Source of the DNA: Aegilops tauschii subsp. strangulata
Taxonomy: Eukaryota; Streptophyta; Magnoliopsida; Poales; Poaceae
Length of the DNA stretch: 64,000 bases
Assembly (NCBI RefSeq): GCF_002575655.3
Contig: NC_053035.3
Span: 372,659,792 to 372,723,791 of the forward strand
Direction of reading: 5' to 3'
The position numbers were made by a program, and so were the translations under genes. Of the stretch, positions 46,702 to 56,888 are shown piece by piece (position 1 is the stretch's first letter; every line of letters starts with the position of its first letter). The notes under the pieces are model-generated. The model was given only the letters and a program-made list of their open reading frames with translations. It did no database searches and was not told the origin of the DNA.

Positions 46702-47929
46702 TCACTCCTGCTGCTCTCTCTCAGGTAAAATAGCATAGAACATGTATAGCTCTCCTGACTCATCATATTGGAGCATGCAGATGAACTTGTCTCCTAATCG
46801 TGGGCTGCGCTTCTGATTGCTGCCCCTAGTACTTCTCTGTGATCGTTCATAATTTTGCTCCAATCTTTCACTATTAAGCATTCCTCGGTTGTAGAAATCC
46901 TGAATGCACTCATGTGCAATGTAGGATGTGTCGGCCGTAAGCTAACCATTGACATGCGACCTTTAGTACCGATCCACTAAGGCACAACTGTCATCGGGAG
47001 TCCCTATTGAAGAACATCGTATAGTAACATACTTAGCAATGAAGTTTAGCTTGAAAAATAGTGTATGCAAAAGATGCACCGAGGACAAATAGTAAAAATC
47101 TTACCATCTTTCCTAAATAGATGTGACCGTAGTTCAATACGATCACTATTGGTCGCACGTTTTGAGTACTAAGATTTTCAAATTCAGGAAAATAATTTCT
47201 CTTGACAGCATCAAGATCCTCAAGCCATGAAACATAATGACTTATCTCCTCGTAGTTTAGTTCAGCCCCGGGATAGTGGACGGTCCTGTCTACCAAGCGC
47301 TGGACATGTTTGCTTGAATGAAAATAAGCTGTCAATAGAAATTAGTTGTCAACTACTTTTGAATAAACAATATCAAAGACATAAATATGGTTAAGAAACT
47401 CACATAATGGTAGAACTGGAGGCGTCCGCACATCGACCAAAATGTCTCTATTACCTTCAATATCACCTTCCAGACGAATATCAAAGGTGATAAGCATATC
47501 ATGCTCAAATGCATAAGCCTTGCATAGTGCTTGCCAAGTTTTGCATTCAAAATAGGTGTAGTTGTCTGCATTGTATAATTTGACTTCGAAGGTATAACCA
47601 TGCTCGGTCTTCAAGTAAACTCTCTTTACCTCCATAGTTTTGTTAGGACTGAAACCCATCTTATGCAAGACAAAAATTCTTACATGGCAGGGGATACGCT
47701 AGTAGAATAGTGAAAATTTTAAATTATAAGTTGAAGCAAATGAAGCATATAAGTTATGCTTAATTACGAAAAAAGACTTGTCGTTGTGACTTACTGTATC
47801 CACTTTGAAGGTCTCATCCAGCTTGATGCTGAAGCACCTATCATCAACTAGGAAATTTCTGTCGCACAGGCCGCACTCGTCTTCGCAGTATTCGCACATA
47901 ATGAAATCGTTTTCGTCGTCAGACGACAT
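46702..47929 (-). pseudogene. CACTA-borne gene, probable B3-fold DNA-binding protein, four exons
   Basis: Exons on the minus strand are 47929-47795, 47698-47404, 47328-47105 and 47003-46702, with GT-AG borders and matching phases. The start MSSDDENDFIMCEYCEDEC has a cysteine cluster (CEYCEDECGLC). Exon 2 reads RIPCHVRIFVLHKMGFSPNK ... GYTFEVKLYN ... WQALCKAYAFEHDMLITFDI, which has the strand pattern of a plant B3 domain. Exon 4 reads MTVVP, stop at 46977-46979, then WIGTKGRMSMVSLRP with a frameshift near 46810; it may be a second B3-like domain. B3 proteins bind DNA in the major groove. The protein could be a TNP1-like binder of the CACTA subterminal repeats, or a captured host gene. The B3 call is by eye only. 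An upstream exon may exist in the GC-rich block. Confidence 0.6.
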
Positions 47930-48449
47930 TTCCTATGTTCATAGGTGAAACATTAATTGATAAACACTTACTAGTTCTATTAATTCAACTAATTCAACTA
48001 AGCACTTACTAAAAATAAACTAGTTCTATTAATTTTCTTACTAAAAATAAAGTAGCTAGTTCTATATAGTAAATTTTAGTTAGATGATCAAATCTCAGAT
48101 ACCTAAATTTAATATATCTAATTCATCTAACATTAATATATCTAATTCATTTATAACTAAAAGTATAAAAAACTAACTCATCTAACATTAATATCTAGCT
48201 AATTCATCTAACATTTGACATTAATATCTAACATATATTTCTATCTAATTAATTCATCTAACATTCGACATTAATATATCTAACATTTCTATATATATAT
48301 ATATATATAATCGTCTAACAATTGACATTAAACTAACATTTATATAAACTAAAAGTATAAAAATTCTAAAAAACAGAAAACAGAAAAAATCATTAAGAAA
48401 AATCTGTCTTTGTTTGTGTGTGTGTACTACATGTGTGTGTGTGTACTGT

Positions 48450-48790
48450 GTATGTGAGGTCGCCGGCCATGGCGCGCGTGGCAGGGCCGGCGCGGGCGGT
48501 CGATCTTACAGCGGGGCGACGACCGGCGATGCGAGGCGACGGGGGGCGGCGGCGGGCTAGGGCGGCGATGAGGACGGGCCGGGGCGGCGACTGGCCGGCG
48601 CGCGCGCGATCGAAAACGACGGGGACGGGCGCGCGCGGCGACGAGTCAGGGACGGGCGCGCGCGACGACGAGGGCGGGGACGGGCGCGCGCGATGGGGTG
48701 GGCGGCGACGTCGACGGGGACGGGCGCGCGCGACGGAGGCGACGACAGGGACGGGCGCGACGAAGAAGAAACTAACTGAAACTTTCGTAA
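48450..48790. repeat. GC-rich block with CGGGCGCGCGCGAC-type short repeats
   Basis: GGGACGGGCGCGCGCG recurs four times with spacing of about 30-60 bp. It lies upstream of the CACTA gene on the minus strand. Possible GC-rich first exon or leader; no convincing frame. Confidence 0.6.
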
Positions 48791-49441
48791 GTGTTGTTTA
48801 TATAGGAGTGGCCTTTAGTACCTTTGGCCAGGCGAAGTGGCGAGAAAGGCAGATCTTTAGTACCGGGTGGTGGCTCCAACCGGTACTAAAGGCCCCCACT
48901 TTAGTACCGGTTGAAGCCACGAACCGGTACTAAAGGTGGCGCGCTCCCATCCCGCGGTGCACAAAGTTTAGTCCCGCCTCGCCGAGCGAAGGGCAGCCGC
49001 ACTGGTTTATAAACCCAGCCGCGGCTGCTTCTTCGAAGTCCTCTCTAAAGCAGGCTTCTGGGCCTAATTTTGACGCGCTGCCCTGTGAGCCTGCTGGGCC
49101 TTATGGGCCTGCATATCCAGGCCCAAGGCCGAGCAGGCCCACTGGGCAGCGCGCAAATATTTTTTATATAGTTTTTATTTATTTATTTATTTCTGAGTAG
49201 TTTTTTGCTGTATTTAGAGTTTCTTTGTGAATATTTTTGCTTTAGGTACAAAAAATTACAAATTTTCTGTTAGTGCCAATAGTTTTCAAATTTGAATAGT
49301 TTAAATTTGAATTATTTAAAATTTGTGTGAATCACTACTTTGTGAATAACTTAACTTTAAAAATAGATTTTTCAGTGATTATTTTTTGTTATGTTTAATA
49401 TTAGTGTGTTTTATCATTATATTCAAATTGGTAATACATCT

Positions 49442-50140
49442 GGAGTTGTAATAAGTTTAAAAAAATGAAGTGTTGGTGTAACAGATGAGTTTTCGTCCGA
49501 AACCCTGATACTTAGAAAGAGATTGCCAGTTTGTACACGAAGTGCATACAGTTTTTGCCGTAATCGTCTCTATTTTTTGCACATGCTATGTGGGTGAAAT
49601 GATAATACCATGCCAAGTTTCAACCTTTTTAGAGTTCATTTTGTAGTGCTTTTCAATTTCGCGGTCATTTAGCTCTCAAAACAAATCAGTAAATGAATGA
49701 AAAATAGCAAATGATGTCAGAAAGGGTTGAAAGTTAATGACATGGCTTTGAATCGTGCATACTGAACGCAAAAAAAGTCCGGAGTTGTAATAAGTTCAAA
49801 AAATAAAGTGCCGGTGTAACAAATGAGTTTTTTCGTCCGAAACCCTGATACTTCGGAAGAGATTGTCCAGTTTGTACACAAAGTGCATCCAGTTTTTGCC
49901 ATAACCCTCTCTACTTTTTTGCACATGCTATGTGGGTGAAATGATGATACCATGCCAAGTTTCAACCTTTTCAGAGTTCATTTTGTAGTGTTTTTAAATT
50001 TCACGGTCATTTAGCTCTCAAAACAAATCAGTAAATGAATGAAAAATAGCAAATGATGTCAGAAAGGGTTGAAAGTTGATGACGTGGCTTTGAATCGTGC
50101 ATACTGAACGCAAAAAAGTCCAGAGTTGTAATAAGTTATT
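49442..50140. repeat. Tandem duplication, period about 340 bp, within the CACTA
   Basis: Unit 1 is 49442-49780 and unit 2 is 49781-50121; a third starts at 50122. Each contains GATGAGTTTTCGTCCGAAAC (one base added in unit 2) and CATGCTATGTGGGTGAAATG. A short piece of the same unit reappears at 50463-50510. Confidence 0.93.
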
Positions 50141-50152
50141 AAAAATAAAAAA

Positions 50153-50275
50153 GAGGCGCAATGCTCACCTACACGTTGCTTAGCTTCAGGCCTTGAGAAA
50201 CTACACATACCTCCGTGCAGTCTACACCATTTCAAGGCCTGAAGCTAAGCAACGTGCAGGTGAGCATTGCGCCTC
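50153..50275. repeat. 44-bp inverted repeat (hairpin) within the CACTA
   Basis: 50153-50196 pairs with 50232-50275 with about one mismatch; the loop is 35 bases. The stem includes GAGGCGCAATGCTCACCT. Confidence 0.93.
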
Positions 50276-51152
50276 TCCTTCATCGTCTCTGCACTCAGGG
50301 CTTATAAACCGCTGCGAGTGCCTCTCGCTTGGCGAGGTGGGACTAAAAATAGCTGCAGAAAGAATCAACTAAAAAACTCTAGTACCGGTTCATGCCACGA
50401 ACCGGTACTAAAGGTGCTCGTGGAGCCCCAGCCTTACAACCGGTACTAAATGAAATGCCTTTGTAACAGATGAGTTTTCGTCCGAAACCCTGATACTTCG
50501 AAAGAGATTGTGTAAACATGTATAAATATACATAAAAAATACATTGATCAGTACAGCCTTTCAGCCAAAACGCGCTACTGCTATAGAGAAATACATCAAA
50601 AATACATTGATCATCAATGATCTTTTTGTGTACAATCTGAATTGTCAATATGAGTCCTCACCGGTTTAGAAACCGGAGAAGACTCATATTGTGGCCACAA
50701 ATTCTACACATAGAGTTCAATGAAGACCAAGTGGTTGTGATAGTTTGAGAAGTAACATATTTAAGGTGGTAAAAACTCTGTTAGCGGAGCGAGGTGGGAC
50801 TAAAAGAGCGTTGCGGAATGAATCAACTAGAAACCTCTAGTACTGGTTTGTGGCATGAACCGGTACTAAAGGTGGTGGTGGGGCCCCAGCCTGACCACAG
50901 CCTGCCACAGCCTCTTTAGTACCGGTTCGTAGCACGAACCGGTACTAAAGGTTCACTATGAACCGGTACTAATGAGCTCCGCCCACCTAGCCGTTGGAAC
51001 CGACACTAATGGTCACATTAGTGCTGCTTCCGTTCCATACCGGGACTAATGTGCTTCACATTAAGCCCTTTTTCTACTAGTGTGTGACGGTGTTATGACG
51101 TGAAGACAAGTAACAAGTGAGTAAATTGGCATCAATAGACATGTGAAAATAG

Positions 51153-51503
51153 TGCTATCGGGTTGTTCTGAGGGGAAAACCTTGATCAGGGTCTCCCAGA
51201 TGAGACAATGGCGACGCTATTGGTGTCGTTTTCCTGCATGAGTGCAATGTGGTACATGCTTTGGGTCTGCTGGACCGGATGTATGCTCCCGGTACGTCAT
51301 GCGGATGGCTCGGCGATGACCCAGTTCTAGATGGTGGGGCACGATGGCATCCTCTATTGTTGAGTTTGTAGGTGTTGAGTGATGGCTTCGGATTGTTTAA
51401 TGTATGTCATTGTCAGACCTTTGTTAAATAGTTTAATAAAGATGATTGTGTGAATATATTGATAAAGAGGCCCGAGGTTTCAACCTCCTTTTTGAAAAAA
51501 ATA
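51153..51503 (+). mobile_element. 5'-truncated retroposon with 9-bp target duplication
   Basis: Ends TTTCAACCTCCTTTTTG plus seven As, a 3' end common in Triticeae retroposons. TGAAAATAG occurs at 51144-51152 and 51504-51512. Non-coding. Confidence 0.75.
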
Positions 51504-51888
51504 TGAAAATAGCAGCCGTGTAGACCACATGTAATGTGATACGCCTCCTTTTTAATTAAGGTAGCCCTTTATTCATATCACATAATCATTGCATACAATG
51601 TCCCAGATGGAACCCGTATCAACACCACAGGTCATATCACATAATCATTGCATACGTTGGGAGATCATGTTCCAAGAGTTCTTCACCAAGTATAGACGGA
51701 GATAATTTTGAAAGCTTGTAGATGGAGATCATGTAGCAACGAGCTAGGCCTAGATTTGGCTTACAAGTCTAATAATTGCGAATTTTGCATATGTCCATTG
51801 AACATGTGGAAAAAATGTGCGTAGTGGTGCATGTTGTGTGTCGAACTTTATCATCCTGCTCACCCTATCACCCACTTGATGTCATGCA

Positions 51889-52170
51889 AGTATCGTTTGA
51901 CAAATGGTGAATTTTATTAGCTCAAAATGGATCATCAAAAGGATACAGAAGCAATGAGCACACAACCAGGCACTGCATAGTAAGGATGCACACAGCCAAC
52001 ACTAATGCACAAACACGAAAGCTACATCAGATACTAGCAATGTGAAAACAAAGACCGAAGCAATGCCTTGGTGGAGTAAAGAAAAATGAAAAACTCTGAG
52101 CAATCAAAACAATGATCAACAATCTACAACAACAGCCATATCAGCACCAATCATCTCTTGACATCAGTTG
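51889..52170 (-). mobile_element. Retroposed 282-bp fragment absent from duplication copy 2
   Basis: TGATGTCATGCA flanks it at 51877-51888 and 52171-52182; copy 2 has a single uninterrupted site (TGATGGCGTGCA, 60301-60312). On the minus strand it ends with GAGCTAATAAAATTCACC, containing an AATAAA signal, so it looks like the 3' end of a retroposed transcript. It separates the Bowman-Birk core promoter from farther upstream DNA. Confidence 0.85.
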
Positions 52171-52221
52171 TGATGTCATGCAGGCACGGCAGATTGCCAG
52201 GTAAGGTGCCAAATCTATGCC

Positions 52222-52228
52222 TATAAAT
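52222..52228 (+). promoter_or_regulatory. TATA box of Bowman-Birk copy 1
   Basis: TATAAAT, 104 bases before the ATG at 52332; aligned with the TATA box of copy 2. Confidence 0.75.
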
Positions 52229-52331
52229 GGAGGCGCTTCTAGCTCTAGAAAACAACAACTACATCTACACTCCACTCCATAGTCATATGAGATAAGTGAT
52301 ACAATTTTACGTGAAAGCCGTAGAAGCAACA

Positions 52332-52739
52332 ATGAAGAACATCAAGCTCATGGCAATCCTTGTTCTCCAGGCCATCCTGGTCATGGGAATCCTCGCACAT
52401 GTGAATGGTTCGTTGTTGTTCATGCTTATATATTCTATTTCTTCCCTGAAGAAAGTTTGATTTCTTTTTTGTGATGTCAATGTGGCCTTATGTATCTTAT
52501 AAGCCATTAACTAACGTGATGCCATGCCATGAATGCTTGCAGCCAACTACTTCCCCAAGTGTTGCGACAAATGCAGGTCCTTCTCAGGGGTGGATATCTG
52601 TGACGACACCCATCCTCAGTGCCCCAAGGGCTGCTCCACGTGCCGCCCGGTGCAGACGGGCAGTGTCAAGATGTTCTAGTGCGCCGACATGCGCTCCACC
52701 ATCAATGGCACATGCGGTCCACGCTGCAAGAAGAACTAA
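52332..52739 (+). pseudogene. Bowman-Birk-type inhibitor (Wali3/WIP1-like), nonsense-mutated
   Basis: Exon 1 is 52332-52407, the intron 52408-52542 (GT-AG), exon 2 52543-52739. The product would be a signal peptide (MKNIKLMAILVLQAILVMGI) and a cysteine-rich domain starting NYFPKCCDKCRSFSGVDIC. The frame is intact except for TAG at 52677-52679, where copy 2 has CGG (Arg). The stop removes the last three of ten cysteines, so a folded inhibitor is unlikely. Downstream of the stop the frame still reads CADMRSTINGTCGPRCKKN, which argues for recent loss. About 15 of 90 positions differ from copy 2. The family comprises secreted serine-protease inhibitors of grasses induced by wounding or metal stress. 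Confidence 0.9.
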
Positions 52740-53307
52740 TAGGTTCAACCTCGGATCAAGAAACGTGTTTCGCCAAAAATAAAGCTCAGATGAGATGAGT
52801 ATTGTCGCCGTATTTGTTCGTACATGTAGGCCCACATTGCATGCCAACAATACATGCGTGTTGTCGGTCGCCGTCATTTCATCGCCATTGTTCTTGTTTT
52901 TAATTTCCTTTTTCGAGAGTAGTCTGTTGTTGCTCGCCTATCAGGTGCCCGGTGTATCCTCCCTGAATAAACACCCGTGTTAATTGTGTGTCTCCGCTTA
53001 AAATACATTTGTTCATGTCACACAATTTTCTTAGGGACCAATCTTTAATATCTTTCTAGTTTTCGGCCTACTTAGAACACTTATTGTCCTACAATTTTAT
53101 CTCTGCCAGAAGTCAACCTTTGTGGCTGGCTAATTGTTTGCAACATTCGAGTGCTCAGGTTATAGGTAGCATACCCTCATGGTCCCAATGCCTACACATA
53201 TGTGCCAACTAATAAATTAATTGGATCTACATAAGTTTGTATATAAGGAAATACATAAGAAATATAACACAATTTTCCACATGTACCACCCTTAAGAAGG
53301 TATGAGC

Positions 53308-53311
<4 letters not shown>

Positions 53312-53338
<27 letters not shown>

Positions 53339-53340
53339 AT
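53312..53340. repeat. Poly(C) tract followed by (CA)n
   Basis: About 18 Cs run directly into a CACACA microsatellite. Copy 2 has only a short C-run at the same place. Confidence 0.85.
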
Positions 53341-53396
53341 AACTCCCTCACTCATTCATACATGGATGACCAATTATCCTCCTTAGTGGACAATAC

Positions 53397-53490
53397 ACTA
53401 GTAGAAAAATAACCTTATGTTCGCATCATTAGTCCCGGTTTGATTACGGCCTGGGACTAATGTGATCATTAGTAGACAGTACACTAGTAG
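53397..53490. mobile_element. Small CACTA-terminal fragment in copy 1
   Basis: CACTAGTAGAAAAATAACCT and the inner TTAGTCCCGGTTTGATTACG are CACTA end sequences. Copy 2 lacks them. GACAATACACTAGTAG and GACAGTACACTAGTAG flank most of the insert as a direct repeat, so the precise boundaries are unclear. Confidence 0.45.
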
Positions 53491-54745
53491 TGATGCCAAG
53501 AAGCTTGATGAGGTGTGTCGGCGGTAACGACCTGCTGCAGACCCGAAGCTGGAAGGTAGGGTGTGGGTGTTGGAGGTGTGTGAAAAAATCCAAGTGAGGG
53601 ATGACACATGCCAAGATGCTCACGAATGGCCTTGCATGCAACATACCCCTTTTCTTGGGTAAATATCATCACTCAACTATATTGTTTGATGTGTTTTGCA
53701 AAAAAAAACAATATCATGTGATGTGGTTAATATGGATGTAAGCCATGTTCTTCTTGAAGACATTGACACTATGATGTGGATACCATGCACAAGGTGGCGC
53801 AGAATACGATGATGCTACCACATGAAGGATGGCAGTGACCCAAAGATGATTGCCGGAGAGCGCGAGCATGGAGGATCATAGAGTAATTTTCTGTCTAGTA
53901 TCATGTTTGGCACATTTGTGATGTGCATTACGTTAACTCTAAAATTTGGCTGGACATCTTCATTATGGATCCAGAAATTGCCTAATAAATTAGTGCATTT
54001 GTTTCATGAAGTGCGGTCGTTATTAGTGCCTATTTACCAAAATGATTTGATTTTAGTTGTTTTGTGATGTATCAGTTACTTTTCTGTGTCGATCTTGTGA
54101 TGTCGTTCTTAATCAGGTAATAATGCAATGTTATTAGTGTTTAATCTGGGATGTTCTGGTACATGCAAGGGTAGTTGATCTAAAATTGATAATGTCAATC
54201 GTTGTGTGTCCCCGGATTGGAGGGTGAAGATGTCGGATTGAATGATTCTTCGGTTCTTGTTTTATTCACTATGAATGGACTTTTTGGGTGCTATATGTGA
54301 TGCCTTTAGTGCTTAATTCTGAAAAAAAGTTGTAAACTCAAGCAATGTAACGTTGTTATGATCAATGCTTGATAATGCGAATCATTCGACATATGTGATG
54401 TTGCAACATATATGACCACATTGCGCCGATGGGTTAGTAAAAAATGTATGTTAGATTTGGATATATTGCAATCTAATCATTGTTTAAATATGATACTCAT
54501 TTGCACGACTAGTTTTTTGCTTGAGCATGTTGGTGCTTGTTCTAGTGCTAACCGTGCAATTCAAAATATTTTTACTGCTTGATACATAGCAGATTCAGAA
54601 TTGTTGTCACCCACAAGAAATAAATACTACGGGATAAAATAGATGACCAACAAGAATAAATATGATTGAAGAAATAAATATGATGTGACAACTGATGACC
54701 CACAAGAAATAAGTGCATCTGGCAGCTTTGGAAGACAACTATATA

Positions 54746-54893
54746 CTCCCTCTGTTCACAAATATAAGATGTTTTGAATATTTTAATATTAACTACATAT
54801 AAACTTAAATGAGTGAACAAACACACGAAAATGCATCTATATACATTCAAATTAGAAAAAAATAGAACATTTTATAATAGTGAACGGAGGGAG
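54746..54893. mobile_element. Stowaway MITE (148 bp)
   Basis: CTCCCTCTGTTCACAAATAT at the left and TAGTGAACGGAGGGAG at the right, with TA at 54744-54745 and 54894-54895. It lies just outside duplication copy 1. Confidence 0.92.
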
Positions 54894-55931
54894 TAACATT
54901 TTAGAAGCTTTTACTACTAGTCATTACCCTCCCAAATTATAGTGCGTTTTAGCTTGAACTCGATACCAAAGAAGAGTTGGGAGGGGTCATTTCTAGTTCG
55001 CTCATTGGCTCACGGAGCCGCTAGTTAGAAATATTGTTGCATGCATTGTTCCTGTGTATCTCGATTTCCTAATATTCACTATAATATGGGAGAAAAATGT
55101 ATAAAAAAACTAGGATGCATTATATTTTGTTATGGAGGGGTATTAGTTAGTCATGTCAATGTGCAATTACTTCCATTGATTTGAAAGTCTCTTCTAAAAA
55201 AATAGTTGATCGACGTGCTACACGATTAAGTAGTGGAAAAAACATCTAGTATAATACATCTATGAAAATATGGCCATTCTACTATTAAGAGGCTGACACT
55301 CAATGCATTATTATCTACTTTAATCTACTTTAGTTTACTATGATATAAATAGATGAGTCTATTTTTGCAAAACAAAATTTATTATATATGGATATGGCTT
55401 AGAGCAACTCCAATGGGGCGATCCATTTCATCCGCCTGCGTCCGTTTGAGTCGGCGCGGACAAAAGTGAAGGCCCAACGCGCTGACCCAAACGCAAATCG
55501 CGTCCGCCTGGCATCCGCGCCGACCCATTTCCGGCCCAAAATTGCGCCTAGAATGCGTCGGCGCGGACGCGAAGCGGACGCGCTACACGTCTCCTCGGCG
55601 TCCGCCGCGTCCCCACCTGTAGGCCACCCAACTGCCACCCGTCGTCTTATTTATGACGACCACCGACAGTGGGCCCACTAGTCAGCCAGTGGAAGCGTCC
55701 TTTTTTAAACACGCGTGCGGCGGGGGCCGGCCTCATTCACTTCTCCCGTCCACATCTGGCCCTCCACCACTCCCTTTGCTTCCTCGCCAGCGACAGCAAA
55801 CCCTAGCGCGCCATTGGCCTCTTCGGCAGCAGCAATGGCAAGGGCACCCCCGACGCCTCGTCCTCCCGTACTCCCCCTCCTCCTCCCGCACCGGCGCGTT
55901 TCCGCCCTAGTCGTCGGCGCTGCACATCCCG

Positions 55932-56576
55932 GTGCACCAAGCGCGGTGGCACTGGGAGTACAGGCAGCCGCTGCCGTACCCCGACGTCACGCTGCCACTC
56001 CATTGGCACCTGGATCCGCAGCGGATCCCGGTGCCGGCGGTTCCGCGGACCCAGCGGGCGCACGACGAGGAGGAGCACAGGCGCCGCGCGCAGCTCACGC
56101 CGAAGCAGCGTCGGCTGCCTGAGTACGCCGCCGACTCTCCCAACTGGGAGGCTTGGTTCGCCCTCGAACACGAGGAGCAATGGCGTTCGGGTGTCGACGC
56201 CGTCCCGCCGCCGTTCCCACCGCCGCCCCCGCAGGTAGAGCCGGAGGACATGGAGGCAGAGGCGGATTACCAAGCCGCCCTCGAGGAGGCCCTGCCGCAC
56301 GCGCTGGAGGCTAGCCGCCTCGAGGAGGACGCGCACTGGGATGGGCTGGAGCAAGCCCTTGCCCTGTCGGCGGCGGGGGACTCCGTCCACACCCCGCTGT
56401 TCGTGCCGCCACCGCCGCCCGTCCAGCCCAAGCCGGAGCCGGAGCCGACGCGGAAGCGCTCCCCGCCTCCACCCACTTGGCCGGAGGAGGCCTACTCGTG
56501 GACGGGCCAGTCCTGCGAGTGGGTGAGCGTGCCTCCCGTTTGGCCGGCGTTTGACCGGCCACTTATGTTTAATTAG
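55932..56576 (+). pseudogene. Proline/glutamate-rich protein fragment carried by the Harbinger-like element
   Basis: The frame is open for about 214 codons but starts without an ATG; upstream in the same frame is TAG at about 55906, and an ATG at 55835 is in another frame. The product has an aromatic segment (QARWHWEYRQPLPYPDVTLP), an acidic helical part (MEAEADYQAALEEALPHALE) and Pro-rich linkers (VPPPPPVQPKPEPEP). It ends PPVWPAFDRPLMFN. I do not assign a function. A host gene captured by, or evolved inside, a multi-copy Harbinger-like family is the most economical reading. Confidence 0.55.
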
Positions 56577-56804
56577 GTTTATTTATGTTTATTTTGTGCG
56601 AGCTGTTTTTTTCTGCCATGCCGGCACATTTGGGTCAGTCTCCCGTTGGGCGGTCTAGCCGACCCATTTCAGAACGCCGGCCACTTATGTTTAATTAGGT
56701 TTATTTATGTTTATTTTGTGCGAGCTGTTTTTTTTTTTGCCATGCCGGCACATTTGGGCCAGTCTCCCGTTGGGCGGTCAAGCCGATCATTTCAGAATGC
56801 GGAC
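56561..56804. repeat. Two-unit tandem duplication, period 122 bp
   Basis: ACTTATGTTTAATTAGGTTT begins at 56561 and again at 56683; both units continue to a CATTTCAGAA phrase. It lies inside the Harbinger-like element after the gene fragment. Confidence 0.92.
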
Positions 56805-56888
56805 GCGCACGTCCACCTGGCCGATCAAACGGACGAAAAGCGGACAAAGCGCGTGTCCGTTTGAGTCGCCCCGTTGAAGTTGCTCTTA

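Larger units (their letters stand above)
45933..51082 (-). mobile_element. Non-autonomous CACTA transposon, 5150 bp
   Basis: It starts CACTAGTGCAGAACCGGGC and ends CTTTTTCTACTAGTG, i.e. CACTA termini. The 3-bp duplication TGT is at 45930-45932 and 51083-51085. Many subterminal repeats of the form CTTTAGTACCGGTTCGTG and inverses lie at 45960-46140, 48850-48940, 50380-50450 and 50840-51050. No TNP2-type transposase was found. The element carries a four-exon gene on the minus strand, a GC-rich upstream block (48450-48790), a 340-bp tandem duplication and two long hairpins. Confidence 0.93.
51670..54485 (+). repeat. Segmental duplication, copy 1
   Basis: It begins near TTCCAAGAGTTCTTCACCAA and ends near TTAGATTTGGATATATTGC; the same order of sequences is found at 60100-63715. 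It includes the Bowman-Birk pseudogene, its promoter and about 1.7 kb downstream. Differences from copy 2 include one retroposon gained here (51889-52170) and about 130 bp around 53884-54010 that is missing from copy 2. Confidence 0.92.
55402..56885 (+). mobile_element. Harbinger-like element (1484 bp) carrying a gene fragment
   Basis: Ends are inverted: GAGCAACTCCAATGGGGCGA at the left, and GAGCAACTTCAACGGGGCGA read inward from the right. TTA flanks both sides (55399-55401, 56886-56888), the PIF/Harbinger signature. No transposase is present; the cargo is a proline-rich gene fragment (55932-56576). Confidence 0.82.

Noticed and set aside
48418..48933. 171-codon plus-strand frame
   Set aside because: It reads through the GC-rich repeat block and the CACTA subterminal repeats; no protein similarity.
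45933..51082. Two separate CACTA elements joined by chance, because the two ends differ in inner sequence
   Set aside because: The same 3-bp TGT flanks both ends, and subterminal repeats of one type occur on both sides, so a single insertion is simpler.
55715..56390. Alternative frames across the Harbinger cargo
   Set aside because: Only the frame at 55932-56576 has a protein-like composition; the others are GC-driven shadows.
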